Under the pieces are notes generated by a model. That model was not told the DNA's origin, did no database searches, and saw nothing but the letters and a program-made list of their open reading frames with translations. Position numbers and translations under genes: made by a program. DNA of 51,642 nucleotides, taken from NCBI GenBank assembly GCA_902527485.1, contig CABZPB010000002.1:1-51642 (forward strand). The letters run 5' to 3'. Below, one piece after another: positions 43,182 to 51,642 of this stretch (positions are counted from its first letter, which is position 1; each line of letters starts with the position of its first letter). The DNA is from an uncultured Pelagibacteraceae bacterium (GTDB lineage: Bacteria > Pseudomonadota > Alphaproteobacteria > Pelagibacterales > Pelagibacteraceae).

Positions 43182-43555
43182 TGTCTTATAAATGGGACAA
43201 TAAAAAACCAACAGCTCAAATGTTGGGAAGGTGGCAACCATTTCATGATGGTCATTATAATCTATTCAAAGAAATTATAAAAAAAACTGGTCAAGTTTGT
43301 ATACAGATCAGAGATGTTCAGGGCGTAGAAGACAACCCATTTGATTTTGAGACCGTAAAAAAAAATATTCAAGATAGACTTAACCCTGAATTTGAGGGAC
43401 GTTTTCAAATTATGTTAGTTCCCAATGTAACAAATATTTGTTACGGAAGAAATGTTGGCTACAAAATAGAGGAAATTATTTTACCTGAAGAGATACAGAA
43501 AATTTCAGCTACGAAGATAAGAGCAAAAATGAGAGAAGAGGGTAAGCTTAAGTAA
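43181..43555 (+). CDS. Small HxGH nucleotidyltransferase (cytidylyltransferase-like)
   Basis: A 124-residue nucleotidyltransferase of the HIGH superfamily. H22-D-G-H25 in GRWQPFHDGHYNLF is the catalytic HxGH, and ISATKIR at 108-114 corresponds to the distal ISxTxxR nucleotide-binding motif. The length suits CoaD/TagD-type transferases. It should condense a nucleoside triphosphate with a phosphorylated substrate, which the overlapping kinase gene could supply. The product is unknown. It starts in TAATG with the kinase stop. Confidence 0.8.
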   Translation: MSYKWDNKKPTAQMLGRWQPFHDGHYNLFKEIIKKTGQVCIQIRDVQGVEDNPFDFETVKKNIQDRLNPEFEGRFQIMLVPNVTNICYGRNVGYKIEEIILPEEIQKISATKIRAKMREEGKLK

Positions 43556-43561
43556 TTTTAA

Positions 43562-44335
43562 ATGAATATTAGGACCGTTAAATATAATAAAGATATAGCA
43601 AGAGTTATAATCAATGATCCAAAAACATATAATTCGTTATCAAGTAAAAATCTTAATGATCTAATAATTACTTTTAAAAAATTAGATAAAGATAAAAAAG
43701 TTAAAGTAGTAATCCTTGAGGGATCTGGAAAAGGATTTAGTGCAGGACATAATTTACAAGAAGTAAAAAATTTAAAGAAAAAAGAAAAGTACAACAAATT
43801 GTTTAATCTTTGCTCAAAGTTAATGCTTCAAATAGTCGAGGGTAGAAAACCTGTTATTGCAAAGGTTCATGGAGCAGCATATGCTGCAGGTTGTCAATTA
43901 GTTGCTAGTTGTGATTTAGCTTATAGTACTAAAGATGCTATATTTGCAACTCCTGGAGTTAATATTGGATTATTTTGCAGTACACCTATGGTAGCTGTAA
44001 GTAGGAAGATCAGTAAAAAACATATGATGAAAATGCTTCTTACTGGTGAACCGATTAAAGCAAATTATGCAAAAGAAATTGGTTTAATTAATGATTGTTT
44101 TACAAAGACAAAATTAAACAGTGAAATTTTAAAAATTGCCAAAAAGATTTCGACAAAATCTAACCTTACAATTAAAATTGGTAAACAAGCTTTCTATAAA
44201 CAATTAGAAATGCCATTAAAAAAAGCTTATTCCTATACAAGTAAAGTGATGACGACAAATATGATGGCAATGGACGCTAAAGAGGGTATTTCAGCTTTTC
44301 TAGATAAAAGAAGACCCGTTTGGAAAAATAAATAA
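43562..44335 (+). CDS. Enoyl-CoA hydratase/isomerase family protein, ECHDC3-like, catalytic Glu residues replaced
   Basis: A 257-residue crotonase-fold protein. The CoA/oxyanion-hole loops are intact (GKGFSAGHNL at 57-64 region; HGAAYAAGCQLVASCDLA). FATPGVNIGLFCSTPM is typical of the ECHDC3 branch. The positions of the two catalytic glutamates of enoyl-CoA hydratase are G132 and K157 here, so ordinary hydration is unlikely. It may be a thioesterase, isomerase or binding protein. A CoA-binding protein gene begins one base after its stop, suggesting a shared acyl-CoA substrate. Confidence 0.83.
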   Translation: MNIRTVKYNKDIARVIINDPKTYNSLSSKNLNDLIITFKKLDKDKKVKVVILEGSGKGFSAGHNLQEVKNLKKKEKYNKLFNLCSKLMLQIVEGRKPVIAKVHGAAYAAGCQLVASCDLAYSTKDAIFATPGVNIGLFCSTPMVAVSRKISKKHMMKMLLTGEPIKANYAKEIGLINDCFTKTKLNSEILKIAKKISTKSNLTIKIGKQAFYKQLEMPLKKAYSYTSKVMTTNMMAMDAKEGISAFLDKRRPVWKNK

Positions 44336-44336
44336 A

Positions 44337-44738
44337 ATGCTGGATACAAAGACTATTTTAAGTAAGTACAAAAATATAGCTTTAGTGGGGGCTAGCAAGG
44401 ACTTAAATAAAACTTCAACAATCGTTATGAAATTTTTACAAAGTCAAGGTTATAAAGTTTATCCTGTTAATCCAACTATAAAAGGTGAGGAAATTTTAGG
44501 TGAGGTTGTCTTTGGAAATATTTCAGAAATTAATGGTCCAGTAGATATTATTAACGTTTTTAGACCATCTAATGAGGCAGTTAAAATTGTAAACGAAGCC
44601 TTAAAGATAAAAGCGAAAGTTTTGTGGTTACAATTAAATATTAGAAGTACTGCTGCTAAAAAAATTGCTGAGACCAATGATATGATATATATCGAGGACA
44701 AATGCACTAAGATAGAGTTTGAAAAACATTTAAATTAA
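44337..44738 (+). CDS. CoA-binding domain protein (YccU-like)
   Basis: A 133-residue single Rossmann domain of the CoA-binding family related to succinyl-CoA synthetase alpha N-terminal domains. The GASKDLNKTS loop near the N terminus, VYPVNPTIKGEEILG, and VDIINVFRPSNEA are characteristic, and VLWLQLNIRS replaces the usual WMQxG segment. Members bind CoA or acyl-CoA, possibly as sensors. It shares TAATG with the next gene and follows the crotonase gene after one base. Confidence 0.88.
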   Translation: MLDTKTILSKYKNIALVGASKDLNKTSTIVMKFLQSQGYKVYPVNPTIKGEEILGEVVFGNISEINGPVDIINVFRPSNEAVKIVNEALKIKAKVLWLQLNIRSTAAKKIAETNDMIYIEDKCTKIEFEKHLN

Positions 44739-45307
44739 TGAAAAAAATTTTTATTGTTTATGGTCACTATAACGAAAAATCTTTTAATGCCGCTATTCGA
44801 GATACATTTATAGAAACAGTCAAAAAGAATGATCATACTGTTGACGTTGTTGATTTATATAAAGAGAAATTTAATCCTGTTTTTTCTGGCGAAGAGCCCG
44901 ATGAAAGCGTTTTAGATCATAGAAATAGAATCGAAAAATCCGATGCAATAGTTTTAATTGCTCCGATATGGAATTTTAGGATGCCTGCTATAGTTGAGGG
45001 ATGGATAGATAAGGTTCTCGCTCCACCCTGGGCCTTCAGGTTTAAAAGATTATTTGGAAATTATGGTTATCCATTAGGAAATCTTAAAGGTAAAAAAGCA
45101 ATTGTTTTTTGCACTTATGGTTCACCACAATTTGCAGTGAGAACTTTCTTTTTAAATATGCCAACCAAAAGATTACGAAGAGGTGTATTTAACATATGCG
45201 GCATAACGGATGTTATATATAGAAGATACTTTGCTGTACCATTTGTTGGTGATCAGAAAAGAAAAAAATTCCTAGATGATGTTAAAAAAACTGCAAATAG
45301 TATCTAA
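44738..45307 (+). CDS. Flavodoxin-fold NAD(P)H-dependent oxidoreductase
   Basis: A 189-residue protein of the NQO1/KefF-like quinone reductase family. The FMN/FAD-binding start IFIVYGHYNEKSFNAAI and the LIAPIWNFRMPAIVEGWIDKVLAPPWAFRF active-site block are clear. It probably reduces quinones or other electrophiles with NAD(P)H in the cytoplasm. It overlaps the upstream gene by one base and the next ORF by 32 bases. Confidence 0.87.
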   Translation: MKKIFIVYGHYNEKSFNAAIRDTFIETVKKNDHTVDVVDLYKEKFNPVFSGEEPDESVLDHRNRIEKSDAIVLIAPIWNFRMPAIVEGWIDKVLAPPWAFRFKRLFGNYGYPLGNLKGKKAIVFCTYGSPQFAVRTFFLNMPTKRLRRGVFNICGITDVIYRRYFAVPFVGDQKRKKFLDDVKKTANSI

Positions 45308-45752
45308 CTTTTTATTAATTTTTTTGATTTCAATTTCAATTTCTAAAGCTGAAATAATTAAGCCAAATAGTAATATTGAACCTTCTGAGGTTGTAAAAAT
45401 ACAATTGCTTGGTTTGCAAAAAAATAACGATGGATTTGAGGATAGCGGAATAGAGCAGACATGGAATTTTGCCCATCCAAATAATAAAAAAGCAACAGGT
45501 CCTTTAGATAAATTTAAAAGAATGATTAAAGGCAATAATTATCAAATGATGATAAATCACATAAGTCATACCATTACAGAAATAAGGGGTGGTGATAATA
45601 TGGTCCAGTTTGAAGTTATTATATTAGATAATAAAAAAATTTATCATAAATTTGATTGGCTGGTTGAAAAATATACAGAGGATGGACCTCTGAAAGACTG
45701 CTGGTTAACTACAATGGTATCAAGTCCGGTATCTTTAGGAAGTTCAATTTGA
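45276..45752 (+). CDS. Secreted DUF4864-type protein
   Basis: A 158-residue protein with a signal peptide (about 1-25, ending SISKA). The conserved pattern EVVKIQLLGLQKN, GIEQTWNFAHPNNKKATGPL and FKRMIKGNNYQMMINH matches the DUF4864 family of unknown function. It probably acts in the periplasm. The start at 45276 lies 32 bases inside the previous gene, an unusually long overlap for this window, but no later Met fits the signal peptide. Confidence 0.75.
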   Translation: MMLKKLQIVSNFLLIFLISISISKAEIIKPNSNIEPSEVVKIQLLGLQKNNDGFEDSGIEQTWNFAHPNNKKATGPLDKFKRMIKGNNYQMMINHISHTITEIRGGDNMVQFEVIILDNKKIYHKFDWLVEKYTEDGPLKDCWLTTMVSSPVSLGSSI

Positions 45753-45806
45753 ACTATTGATATAATTTTGTTTCGAAATGAATAAAAATTTAGTAAAAAT
45801 CAAATT

Positions 45807-48239
45807 ATGAAAACCAAAACTAAAGTAGTTGTTGTAGGTGGTGGAGTTGTTGGAGTTAGTGCTCTTTATCATTTAGCTAAAAAAGGATGGTCTGATGTTG
45901 TTTTAATTGAGAGAAAAGAACTTACCTCAGGTTCTACTTGGCACGCTGCAGGGCTATTGCCACTTTTTAATATGAGCTATTCAGTTGGTCAGCTTCATAA
46001 ATACGCTGTAAATCTTTATAAAAAGTTAGAGCAAGAGACTGGAAAAAATGTGGGCTTTAGTGTTGTTTCAAATATTCGTTTAGCAAGCACAAAAGATAGA
46101 ATGGACGAGTACCACCAATATGCAGGAGTGGCAAAAACTATTGGCGTAGACGTAAAATTTTTAACACCTCAACAAGTAAAAGAAATTTGGCCCTTATGTA
46201 ATACTGATGATTTAGTTGGAGCTATTCAACATCCAGAAGATGGGTACATTCAACCTGCGGACTTAACGCAAGCTTTAGCAACAGGGGCAAGAAATAAAGG
46301 AGCTGAAATTTATAGAAACACCGCCGTTTTATCAATGAAACAAAATAAAGATGGATGGATTGTTGAAACAGATAAAGGTTCAATTGAATGTGAACATGTT
46401 ATTTCTTGTTCGGGTAATTTTGCAAGACAAACCGGTGAAATGGTTGGATTAGATATTCCTGTTATACCTGTAGAACATCAATATATTGTTACAGAACCAC
46501 ATCCTGAAATACAAAAAAGAAAAAAAGAAGGTCTTCCTGAGATGGGTGTTTTAAGAGATAGTGATAGCAGATGGTATATGAGAGAAGAAGCTGGTGGACT
46601 AATATTAGGTCCATATGAAGATGGTGCCCCCGCTTGCTATCTTGAAGGGCCATCTAAAAATTCTGAGTATGAATTATTTCAAGAGGACTTGGATAGACTT
46701 GCACCTCATATTGAAGGAGCAATACATAGAGTGCCTGCATTTGGTGAGGTAGGAGTAAAAAAAGTTTACAATGGTGCAATTTGTTATACGCCTGATGGTA
46801 ATCCAATAGTTGGACCGGCCTGGGGATTAAAAAATTTTTGGATTAATGAGGGCCATAGTTTTGGTATAACTGCAGCCGGTGGCGCAGGATGGCAGTTAGC
46901 AGAGTGGATAATAGATGGAGAACCAACAATTGACATGCTTGGTGTTGAACCAAGACGATATGGAAATTACGTAACTAAATCTTATCTAAAAGCAAAAAAT
47001 GAAGAGGCTTACAGTCACGTCTTTATAACTCATTACCCAGATGAAGAAAGACCTGCAGCAAGACCTTTAAGAACTTCACCATGTTATGAAAGAATGAAAA
47101 ATTTAGGTGCAGTGTTTGGGCAAAAGTTTGGTTGGGAAAGACCAAACTTTTTTGCAACTGATGGTATGGAGCAGAAAGATGATTGGTCTTTTAGAAGATC
47201 TAAATGGTTCGATGCAATTAAAAAAGAATGCAAAAACGTTAAAGAAAATGTTGGTCTTTTAGATATGACTGCTTTTGCAAAGTGCAGAATAAGAGGTCCA
47301 AAAGCAGAGGAATTTTTAGATTATTTAGTTGCAAATAAACTTCCAAAAAAAATTGGCAGAATAAATTTATGTCACGCTCTTAATACTAAAGGAGGAGTTC
47401 ATTCAGAATTTACTATCATGAAAGAAGCTGAGAATAGATTTTATTTAGTTTCCGCAGGTGCAAACTTAAGATTAGATCATGACTGGATTCAAAAATGGAT
47501 GCCAACAGATGGCTCAGTTATATTTGAAGATTTAACAAATAGCACTGGTGTACTTGTCGTGGCTGGACCTAAAGCAAGAGAACTAATGCAGAAAGTTTCA
47601 ACAGATGATTTTTCAGGTAAAAATTTTAAGTGGTTAACTGCTAAGAACGTTAACGTTGGATATGCCCCTGTTAACGCTATGAGAGTAAACTTCGTAGGCG
47701 AGTTAGGCTGGGAATTACACCATCCAATTGAATATCAGAACCATATATTTGACAAATTAATGGAAGCAGGAAAAAATTTGGGAATAAAACCTTTTGGAAT
47801 TAGAGCGATGAATAGTTTAAGACTTGAAAAATCCTATAAATTAGTAGGCACAGAATTATCTATTGAGTATTCTCCCTATGAGTCAGGTTTAGATAGATTT
47901 ATTCATCCGAATAAAGGTAATTTCATAGGGCTTGAGGCATTAAATAAGTGGAGAGAAAAAGGATTTGATAATAAATTAGTCACATTAGAAGTTCATAATA
48001 CAACTGACTCAGATGTTTTGGGAAACAACCCTATCTATAAGGATGATAAAGTTGTAGGAAGAGCAACCAGTGGTGAATATGGATTTAGATTAGACAAATC
48101 AATAGCACTAGCAATGGTTAAGCCTAATCTTGCTAATGTTGGTGAAAAACTTAAAGTTGATATATTAGGAAAGATGTATGAGGCTACAATTTTAGAAGAA
48201 GGCCCATATGATGTTGAAAATAAATTATTGAGAGCTTAA
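45807..48239 (+). CDS. Dimethylglycine/sarcosine dehydrogenase-type FAD protein with folate-binding domain
   Basis: An 810-residue two-part protein. The N-terminal FAD domain starts [20 protein letters not shown] and has [11 protein letters not shown], where H46 is the expected covalent FAD attachment site. The second half (from about 430) is a GcvT-like THF-binding domain ending in [41 protein letters not shown] and [15 protein letters not shown]. It demethylates dimethylglycine or sarcosine, passing the one-carbon unit to THF and electrons to ETF. The directly following etfB-etfA-ETFQO genes agree. Dimethylglycine versus sarcosine cannot be decided from sequence. Confidence 0.9.
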   Translation: MKTKTKVVVVGGGVVGVSALYHLAKKGWSDVVLIERKELTSGSTWHAAGLLPLFNMSYSVGQLHKYAVNLYKKLEQETGKNVGFSVVSNIRLASTKDRMDEYHQYAGVAKTIGVDVKFLTPQQVKEIWPLCNTDDLVGAIQHPEDGYIQPADLTQALATGARNKGAEIYRNTAVLSMKQNKDGWIVETDKGSIECEHVISCSGNFARQTGEMVGLDIPVIPVEHQYIVTEPHPEIQKRKKEGLPEMGVLRDSDSRWYMREEAGGLILGPYEDGAPACYLEGPSKNSEYELFQEDLDRLAPHIEGAIHRVPAFGEVGVKKVYNGAICYTPDGNPIVGPAWGLKNFWINEGHSFGITAAGGAGWQLAEWIIDGEPTIDMLGVEPRRYGNYVTKSYLKAKNEEAYSHVFITHYPDEERPAARPLRTSPCYERMKNLGAVFGQKFGWERPNFFATDGMEQKDDWSFRRSKWFDAIKKECKNVKENVGLLDMTAFAKCRIRGPKAEEFLDYLVANKLPKKIGRINLCHALNTKGGVHSEFTIMKEAENRFYLVSAGANLRLDHDWIQKWMPTDGSVIFEDLTNSTGVLVVAGPKARELMQKVSTDDFSGKNFKWLTAKNVNVGYAPVNAMRVNFVGELGWELHHPIEYQNHIFDKLMEAGKNLGIKPFGIRAMNSLRLEKSYKLVGTELSIEYSPYESGLDRFIHPNKGNFIGLEALNKWREKGFDNKLVTLEVHNTTDSDVLGNNPIYKDDKVVGRATSGEYGFRLDKSIALAMVKPNLANVGEKLKVDILGKMYEATILEEGPYDVENKLLRA

Positions 48240-48988
48240 TGAAAATTCTAGTCGCAGTAAAAAGAGTTATAGATTATAACGTTCAAATTAGAGTAAAAGA
48301 AGACAACACTGGAGTAGTTACAGATAATGTTAAAATGTCTACAAATCCACCTGATGATAACGCAATAGAGGAAGCGGTAAAAATTAAAGAAGCTGGAAAA
48401 GCTACCGAGGTTATAGCAGTAAGTGTTGGAGAAGAAAAAGCTCAAGAAACAGTCCGTAAAGCTTTGGCAGTGGGTGCAGACAAAGGGATCCTAATAAAAA
48501 CTGATGGAGTTTTAGAACCGTTAGCAGTTTCAAAATTATTACAGAAAATTGTTGAAAAAGAAAAACCCGATTTAGTTTTTATGGGTAAACAAGCTATTGA
48601 TGATGATTGTAATCAAACAGGTCAAATGTTAAGCGCTTTATTAAATTGGCCACAAGCTACGTTTGCATCTAAGATTGAAATAAAAGATAAAAAATTAGAA
48701 GTAACCAGGGAAATTGATGAAGGATTAGAAACAATAGAAATAGATATCCCAGCGATAGTTACGTGTGACTTGAGATTAAACGAACCTAGATATGCTTCCT
48801 TACCTAACATTATGAAGGCAAAGAAAAAACCAATTCAACAGATAAATGCGTCAGATTTGGGAGTAGATACCTCACCAAGAATCGAGCATATTAAGGTTGA
48901 AGAGCCGCCTAAGAGAAAAGCTGGAATAAAAGTTTCCAGTGTAGCTGAGCTTGTTCAAAAATTAAAAAATGAAGCGAAAGTTATTTAA
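48239..48988 (+). CDS. etfB: Electron transfer flavoprotein, beta subunit
   Basis: A 249-residue Etf[20 protein letters not shown] start, [21 protein letters not shown] segment, [10 protein letters not shown], and [27 protein letters not shown] containing the AMP/recognition region. It forms the soluble electron carrier with EtfA, here serving the preceding dehydrogenase. Its start overlaps the dehydrogenase stop in TAATG, and its stop overlaps etfA likewise. Confidence 0.96.
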   Translation: MKILVAVKRVIDYNVQIRVKEDNTGVVTDNVKMSTNPPDDNAIEEAVKIKEAGKATEVIAVSVGEEKAQETVRKALAVGADKGILIKTDGVLEPLAVSKLLQKIVEKEKPDLVFMGKQAIDDDCNQTGQMLSALLNWPQATFASKIEIKDKKLEVTREIDEGLETIEIDIPAIVTCDLRLNEPRYASLPNIMKAKKKPIQQINASDLGVDTSPRIEHIKVEEPPKRKAGIKVSSVAELVQKLKNEAKVI

Positions 48989-49941
48989 TGTCAGTTTTAT
49001 TAATAGCAGAACACAATAACCAAGATTTAAAACCGTTTACCCTTAATGCAGTTACAGCAGCTTCACAAATGGGAGAAGATCTACATGCATTAATCATTGG
49101 TCAAAACTGTGGAGATGCAACTAAAAAATTATCAGAATTACCATTAGTCAAAAAAGTAATTCAAGTAGAAGCACCCCATTACGAAAACTTTGTTGCTGAA
49201 AATTTTGCACCTGTAATAGTAAAGTTAGCAAAAAATTATTCACATATAGTTTGTTCAGCTAATACTTTTGGAAAAAACTTAATGCCAAGAATTGCAGCTT
49301 CTTTAGACACATCGCAGGTTAGTGATATCATCAAAGTAATATCACAGGATACTTTTTTAAGACCTATTTATGCTGGAAATGCTTTTGCGACTGTAAAAAG
49401 TAAAGATGCAAAAAAATGTATTACAATAAGACCTACCTCTTTTGATCCATGTGAAGGTTCAGGCGGATCAGCACCTATAGAAAAAGCTGAAGCAGGTGAA
49501 GAATTCAATCATACAAAATTTATTAAAAGAGAGGAAATCAAGTCAGATAGACCAGAGCTGGGTACAGCTAGAGTAGTAGTCTCTGGTGGTAGAGGCATGC
49601 AAAGTGGAGATAATTTTAAATTAATTACCTCATTGGCTGATAAATTAAATGCAGCAATTGGTGCATCTAGAGCGGCAGTTGATGCCGGTTATATAGGTAA
49701 TGACCATCAGGTAGGTCAAACAGGAAAAGTGGTTGTTCCAGATTTATATATAGCTGTGGGAATATCAGGAGCTATTCAACATTTGGCTGGAATGAAGGAA
49801 AGCAAGGTGATTGTTGCGATTAATAAAGACGGAGAAGCACCAATTTTTAGTGTGGCTGACTATGGTCTTGAGGCTGATCTTTTCGATGCAGTTCCGCAAT
49901 TCTTAGATGAATTGAACAAATTAAACACTATACAAAAATAA
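48988..49941 (+). CDS. etfA: Electron transfer flavoprotein, alpha subunit
   Basis: A 317-residue EtfA with the C-terminal FAD-binding domain: SGGRGMQSGDNFKLI, GASRAAVDAGYIGNDHQVGQTGKVV, YIAVGISGAIQHLAGM and INKDGEAPIFSVADYGLEAD are all diagnostic. With EtfB it carries electrons from the N-methyl dehydrogenase (and other flavin dehydrogenases) to ETF-ubiquinone oxidoreductase. It overlaps etfB by one base. Confidence 0.97.
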   Translation: MSVLLIAEHNNQDLKPFTLNAVTAASQMGEDLHALIIGQNCGDATKKLSELPLVKKVIQVEAPHYENFVAENFAPVIVKLAKNYSHIVCSANTFGKNLMPRIAASLDTSQVSDIIKVISQDTFLRPIYAGNAFATVKSKDAKKCITIRPTSFDPCEGSGGSAPIEKAEAGEEFNHTKFIKREEIKSDRPELGTARVVVSGGRGMQSGDNFKLITSLADKLNAAIGASRAAVDAGYIGNDHQVGQTGKVVVPDLYIAVGISGAIQHLAGMKESKVIVAINKDGEAPIFSVADYGLEADLFDAVPQFLDELNKLNTIQK

Positions 49942-49963
49942 TTTAATCTGTAAAAAATTGAAT

Positions 49964-51583
49964 ATGTCCAGAGAGTCAATGGAATATGATGTTATAATAG
50001 TAGGTGGAGGGCCATCAGGTCTATCCACTGCGATAAAATTGAAGCAACTAAATTCTAATTTAAATGTTTGTATTTTAGAAAAAGCATCTGAAATTGGAGC
50101 TCATATTCTAAGTGGTAATGTTTTTGAAACAAGAGCGCTTGATGAATTAATTCCTAATTGGAAAGATTTAAACACACCAATTAAAACTAAAGTTTCAAAA
50201 GAAAAATTCTTATTTCTTGGCAAATCAAAATCCTTAAGTTGGCCAACATGGTTACTTCCCTCAGTTCAAAAAAATAATAATAATTATATTATTAGTCTTG
50301 CAAATTTATGTAGATGGCTTGCCGAGCAAGCTGAGAGTCTTGGAGTTGAAATTTTTCCAGGATTTCCTGCAAGTGAAATTTTATATAATGATGATGGCTC
50401 AGTTAAAGGAGTTGCTACACAAGATATGGGTATTGACAAAGAAGGTATTAAAAAAGAAAGCTTTGAACCAGGTATTGAGCTTTTAGGTAAAGTTACAGTT
50501 TTTGCGGAAGGGTGTAGGGGTCATTTAGGTAAACAACTAATTAAAAAGTTTAATCTTAATAAAGGTAAAGATCCTCAACAATATGGTATTGGCTTTAAAG
50601 AAATTTGGGAAATTGATGAGAAAAATCATGAGGAGGGATTAGTGATGCATACTGCTGGCTGGCCCTTAGATAACAATACATACGGTGGAAGTTTTATTTA
50701 CCATGCTGAAAACAAGCAAGTCTTTTTGGGATATGTAATAGGTTTAGATTATCAAAATCCTCATCTTTCGCCTTTTGATGAATTTCAAAGATTTAAAACT
50801 CATCCATCAATAAGAAAAATTATAGAAGGTGGAAAAAGAATTTCTTATGGTGCTAGAGCTTTAATTGAGGGTGGTATTCAAAGTTTACCTAAAATGTTTA
50901 TGCCAGGAGCATTACTTATTGGATGTGATGCGGGAACTTTAAACATGCCAAAAATAAAAGGATCTCATACTGCTATGAAAAGCGGAATTATAGCTGCTGA
51001 GACAATAAATTTTCATTTTGAAAAAGGTGATGAGCTATCTGTTTATGAAAAAATTTTTAAAGAAAGCTGGCTATATAAAGAATTATATAGAGCTAGAAAT
51101 GTTAAACCAAGTTTTAGCTGGGGATTAATTCTTGGAATTATATTTACTGGAATAGATCAAATTTTATTTAGAGGTAAGCTTCCTTTTACACTTAAACATA
51201 AGCATGCAGATCATGAAACGTTAAAACCTGCAGATGAAATGCCAAAAATTGATTATCCAAAACCTGACAATGTGATTACTTTTGATAAAACAAGCTCAGT
51301 TTATTTGACTGGGACTAACCACGAGGATAATCAGCCAGTGCATTTACAACTAAAAGATAAAGATCTACCATTAAAATATACTCTTGAGAAATATGACGAA
51401 CCAGCACAAAGATATTGCCCAGCAGGTGTTTATGAGGTTCAAAAAGAGAATAATATTAATAAATTTGTTATTAACGCTCAGAATTGTATTCATTGTAAAA
51501 CTTGTGATATTAAAGAACCTTCTCAAAATATAGTTTGGGTCACTCCTGAGGGAGGTGGCGGACCAAAGTATGGTAATATGTAA
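49964..51583 (+). CDS. Electron-transfer flavoprotein-ubiquinone oxidoreductase
   Basis: A 539-residue membrane-associated FAD and 4Fe-4S protein. IIVGGGPSGLSTAIKLKQL binds FAD; GAHILSGNVFETRALDELIP is typical of ETF-QO. Near the C terminus the four cluster cysteines are in YCPAGVYEV and NCIHCKTCDIKEPSQNIVWV. It transfers electrons from reduced ETF to ubiquinone, linking demethylation to respiration. I prefer the ATG at 49964 over the TTG two codons earlier. It lies 22 bases after etfA. Confidence 0.95.
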   Translation: MSRESMEYDVIIVGGGPSGLSTAIKLKQLNSNLNVCILEKASEIGAHILSGNVFETRALDELIPNWKDLNTPIKTKVSKEKFLFLGKSKSLSWPTWLLPSVQKNNNNYIISLANLCRWLAEQAESLGVEIFPGFPASEILYNDDGSVKGVATQDMGIDKEGIKKESFEPGIELLGKVTVFAEGCRGHLGKQLIKKFNLNKGKDPQQYGIGFKEIWEIDEKNHEEGLVMHTAGWPLDNNTYGGSFIYHAENKQVFLGYVIGLDYQNPHLSPFDEFQRFKTHPSIRKIIEGGKRISYGARALIEGGIQSLPKMFMPGALLIGCDAGTLNMPKIKGSHTAMKSGIIAAETINFHFEKGDELSVYEKIFKESWLYKELYRARNVKPSFSWGLILGIIFTGIDQILFRGKLPFTLKHKHADHETLKPADEMPKIDYPKPDNVITFDKTSSVYLTGTNHEDNQPVHLQLKDKDLPLKYTLEKYDEPAQRYCPAGVYEVQKENNINKFVINAQNCIHCKTCDIKEPSQNIVWVTPEGGGGPKYGNM

Positions 51584-51587
51584 CTAG

Positions 51588-51642
51588 TTATTTTAAAAAA
51601 TTAGAAAAAATTATTACTATTCCAATAATACCTAACCAAATA
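51588..51642 (-). CDS. C-terminal end of a membrane protein (right-edge partial)
   Basis: A minus-strand frame open to the window edge encodes IWLGIIGIVIIFSNFLK and stops at 51588, four bases from the ETF-QO stop. It has the look of a terminal membrane helix with a basic end. Its position agrees with the near-touching convergent junctions elsewhere in the window. Too little is present to name it. Confidence 0.45.
   Translation of the reverse strand, partial: IWLGIIGIVIIFSNFLK

Noticed and set aside
1..51642. tRNA, rRNA, CRISPR array, insertion sequence, prophage or toxin-antitoxin system
   Set aside because: Scanning both strands gave no cloverleaf-like sequence, spaced direct repeats, transposase or integrase motifs, and no gene pair of toxin-antitoxin type.

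Overview
The window is a very AT-rich, extremely compact bacterial chromosome segment whose gene content and protein style (Lys/Ile/Asn-rich proteins, 1-8 base overlaps between neighbours, almost no intergenic DNA, no mobile elements) fit a marine alphaproteobacterium of the SAR11 / Pelagibacterales type. This assignment is inference from gene content: polyamine-type and Liv-type ABC importers, an N-methyl dehydrogenase with its own electron-transfer flavoproteins, formate-THF ligase and a folate-dependent demethylase with MetF. I see no tRNA, rRNA, CRISPR array, insertion sequence, prophage or recognisable riboswitch, and no gene-free stretch above 300 bases.

Layout. 1-3.8 kb: GMP synthase, interrupted by a +1 frameshift in an A8 run, then panB, an EutA-like racemase-fold protein and an ectoine-hydrolase-like M24 protein. 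3.9-10.6 kb: PotA, PotD, PotB and PotC for a spermidine/putrescine-type importer, then a FadN-type 3-hydroxyacyl-CoA dehydrogenase/enoyl-CoA hydratase. 10.6-15.6 kb: a membrane-anchored cyclophilin and a secreted HExxH protein (minus), then agmatinase-type ureohydrolase, aldehyde dehydrogenase and ArgE-type deacetylase. 15.6-24.5 kb: CsaA, LysE exporter, aconitase, YfgM-like protein, BamB, cupin, ZapE, YjbQ, photolyase. 24.5-32 kb: diaminopropionate ammonia-lyase-like enzyme, GpsA-like dehydrogenase and a complete Liv-type importer. 32-40.5 kb: orphan glutamine amidotransferase, formate-THF ligase, EamA exporter, small hypotheticals, aspartate racemase-like protein, CspA, GNAT, PurK/PurE, a 56-residue two-CxxC protein, Yip1 protein and a 35-residue membrane peptide. 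40.6-45.8 kb: LigM/GcvT-like demethylase plus MetF, a small kinase/nucleotidyltransferase pair, a crotonase lacking both usual catalytic glutamates, a CoA-binding protein, a flavodoxin-fold oxidoreductase and a DUF4864 protein. 45.8-51.6 kb: dimethylglycine/sarcosine-type dehydrogenase, EtfB, EtfA and ETF-ubiquinone oxidoreductase.

How it fits together. Much of the window serves scavenging of small nitrogenous and methylated compounds. Imported polyamines or guanidino compounds could be processed by the ureohydrolase and aldehyde dehydrogenase. N-methyl or O-methyl groups would enter the folate pool through the dehydrogenase and the LigM-like enzyme, with MetF and Fhs moving the one-carbon units onward and ETF/ETF-QO passing electrons to ubiquinone. 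Both periplasmic binding-protein genes are separated from their permease genes by strong hairpins, which probably raises binding-protein output relative to membrane components. The least explained loci are the kinase/nucleotidyltransferase pair, the LigM-MetF pair of unknown substrate, the two-CxxC/Yip1/small-peptide cluster and the HExxH/cyclophilin pair.
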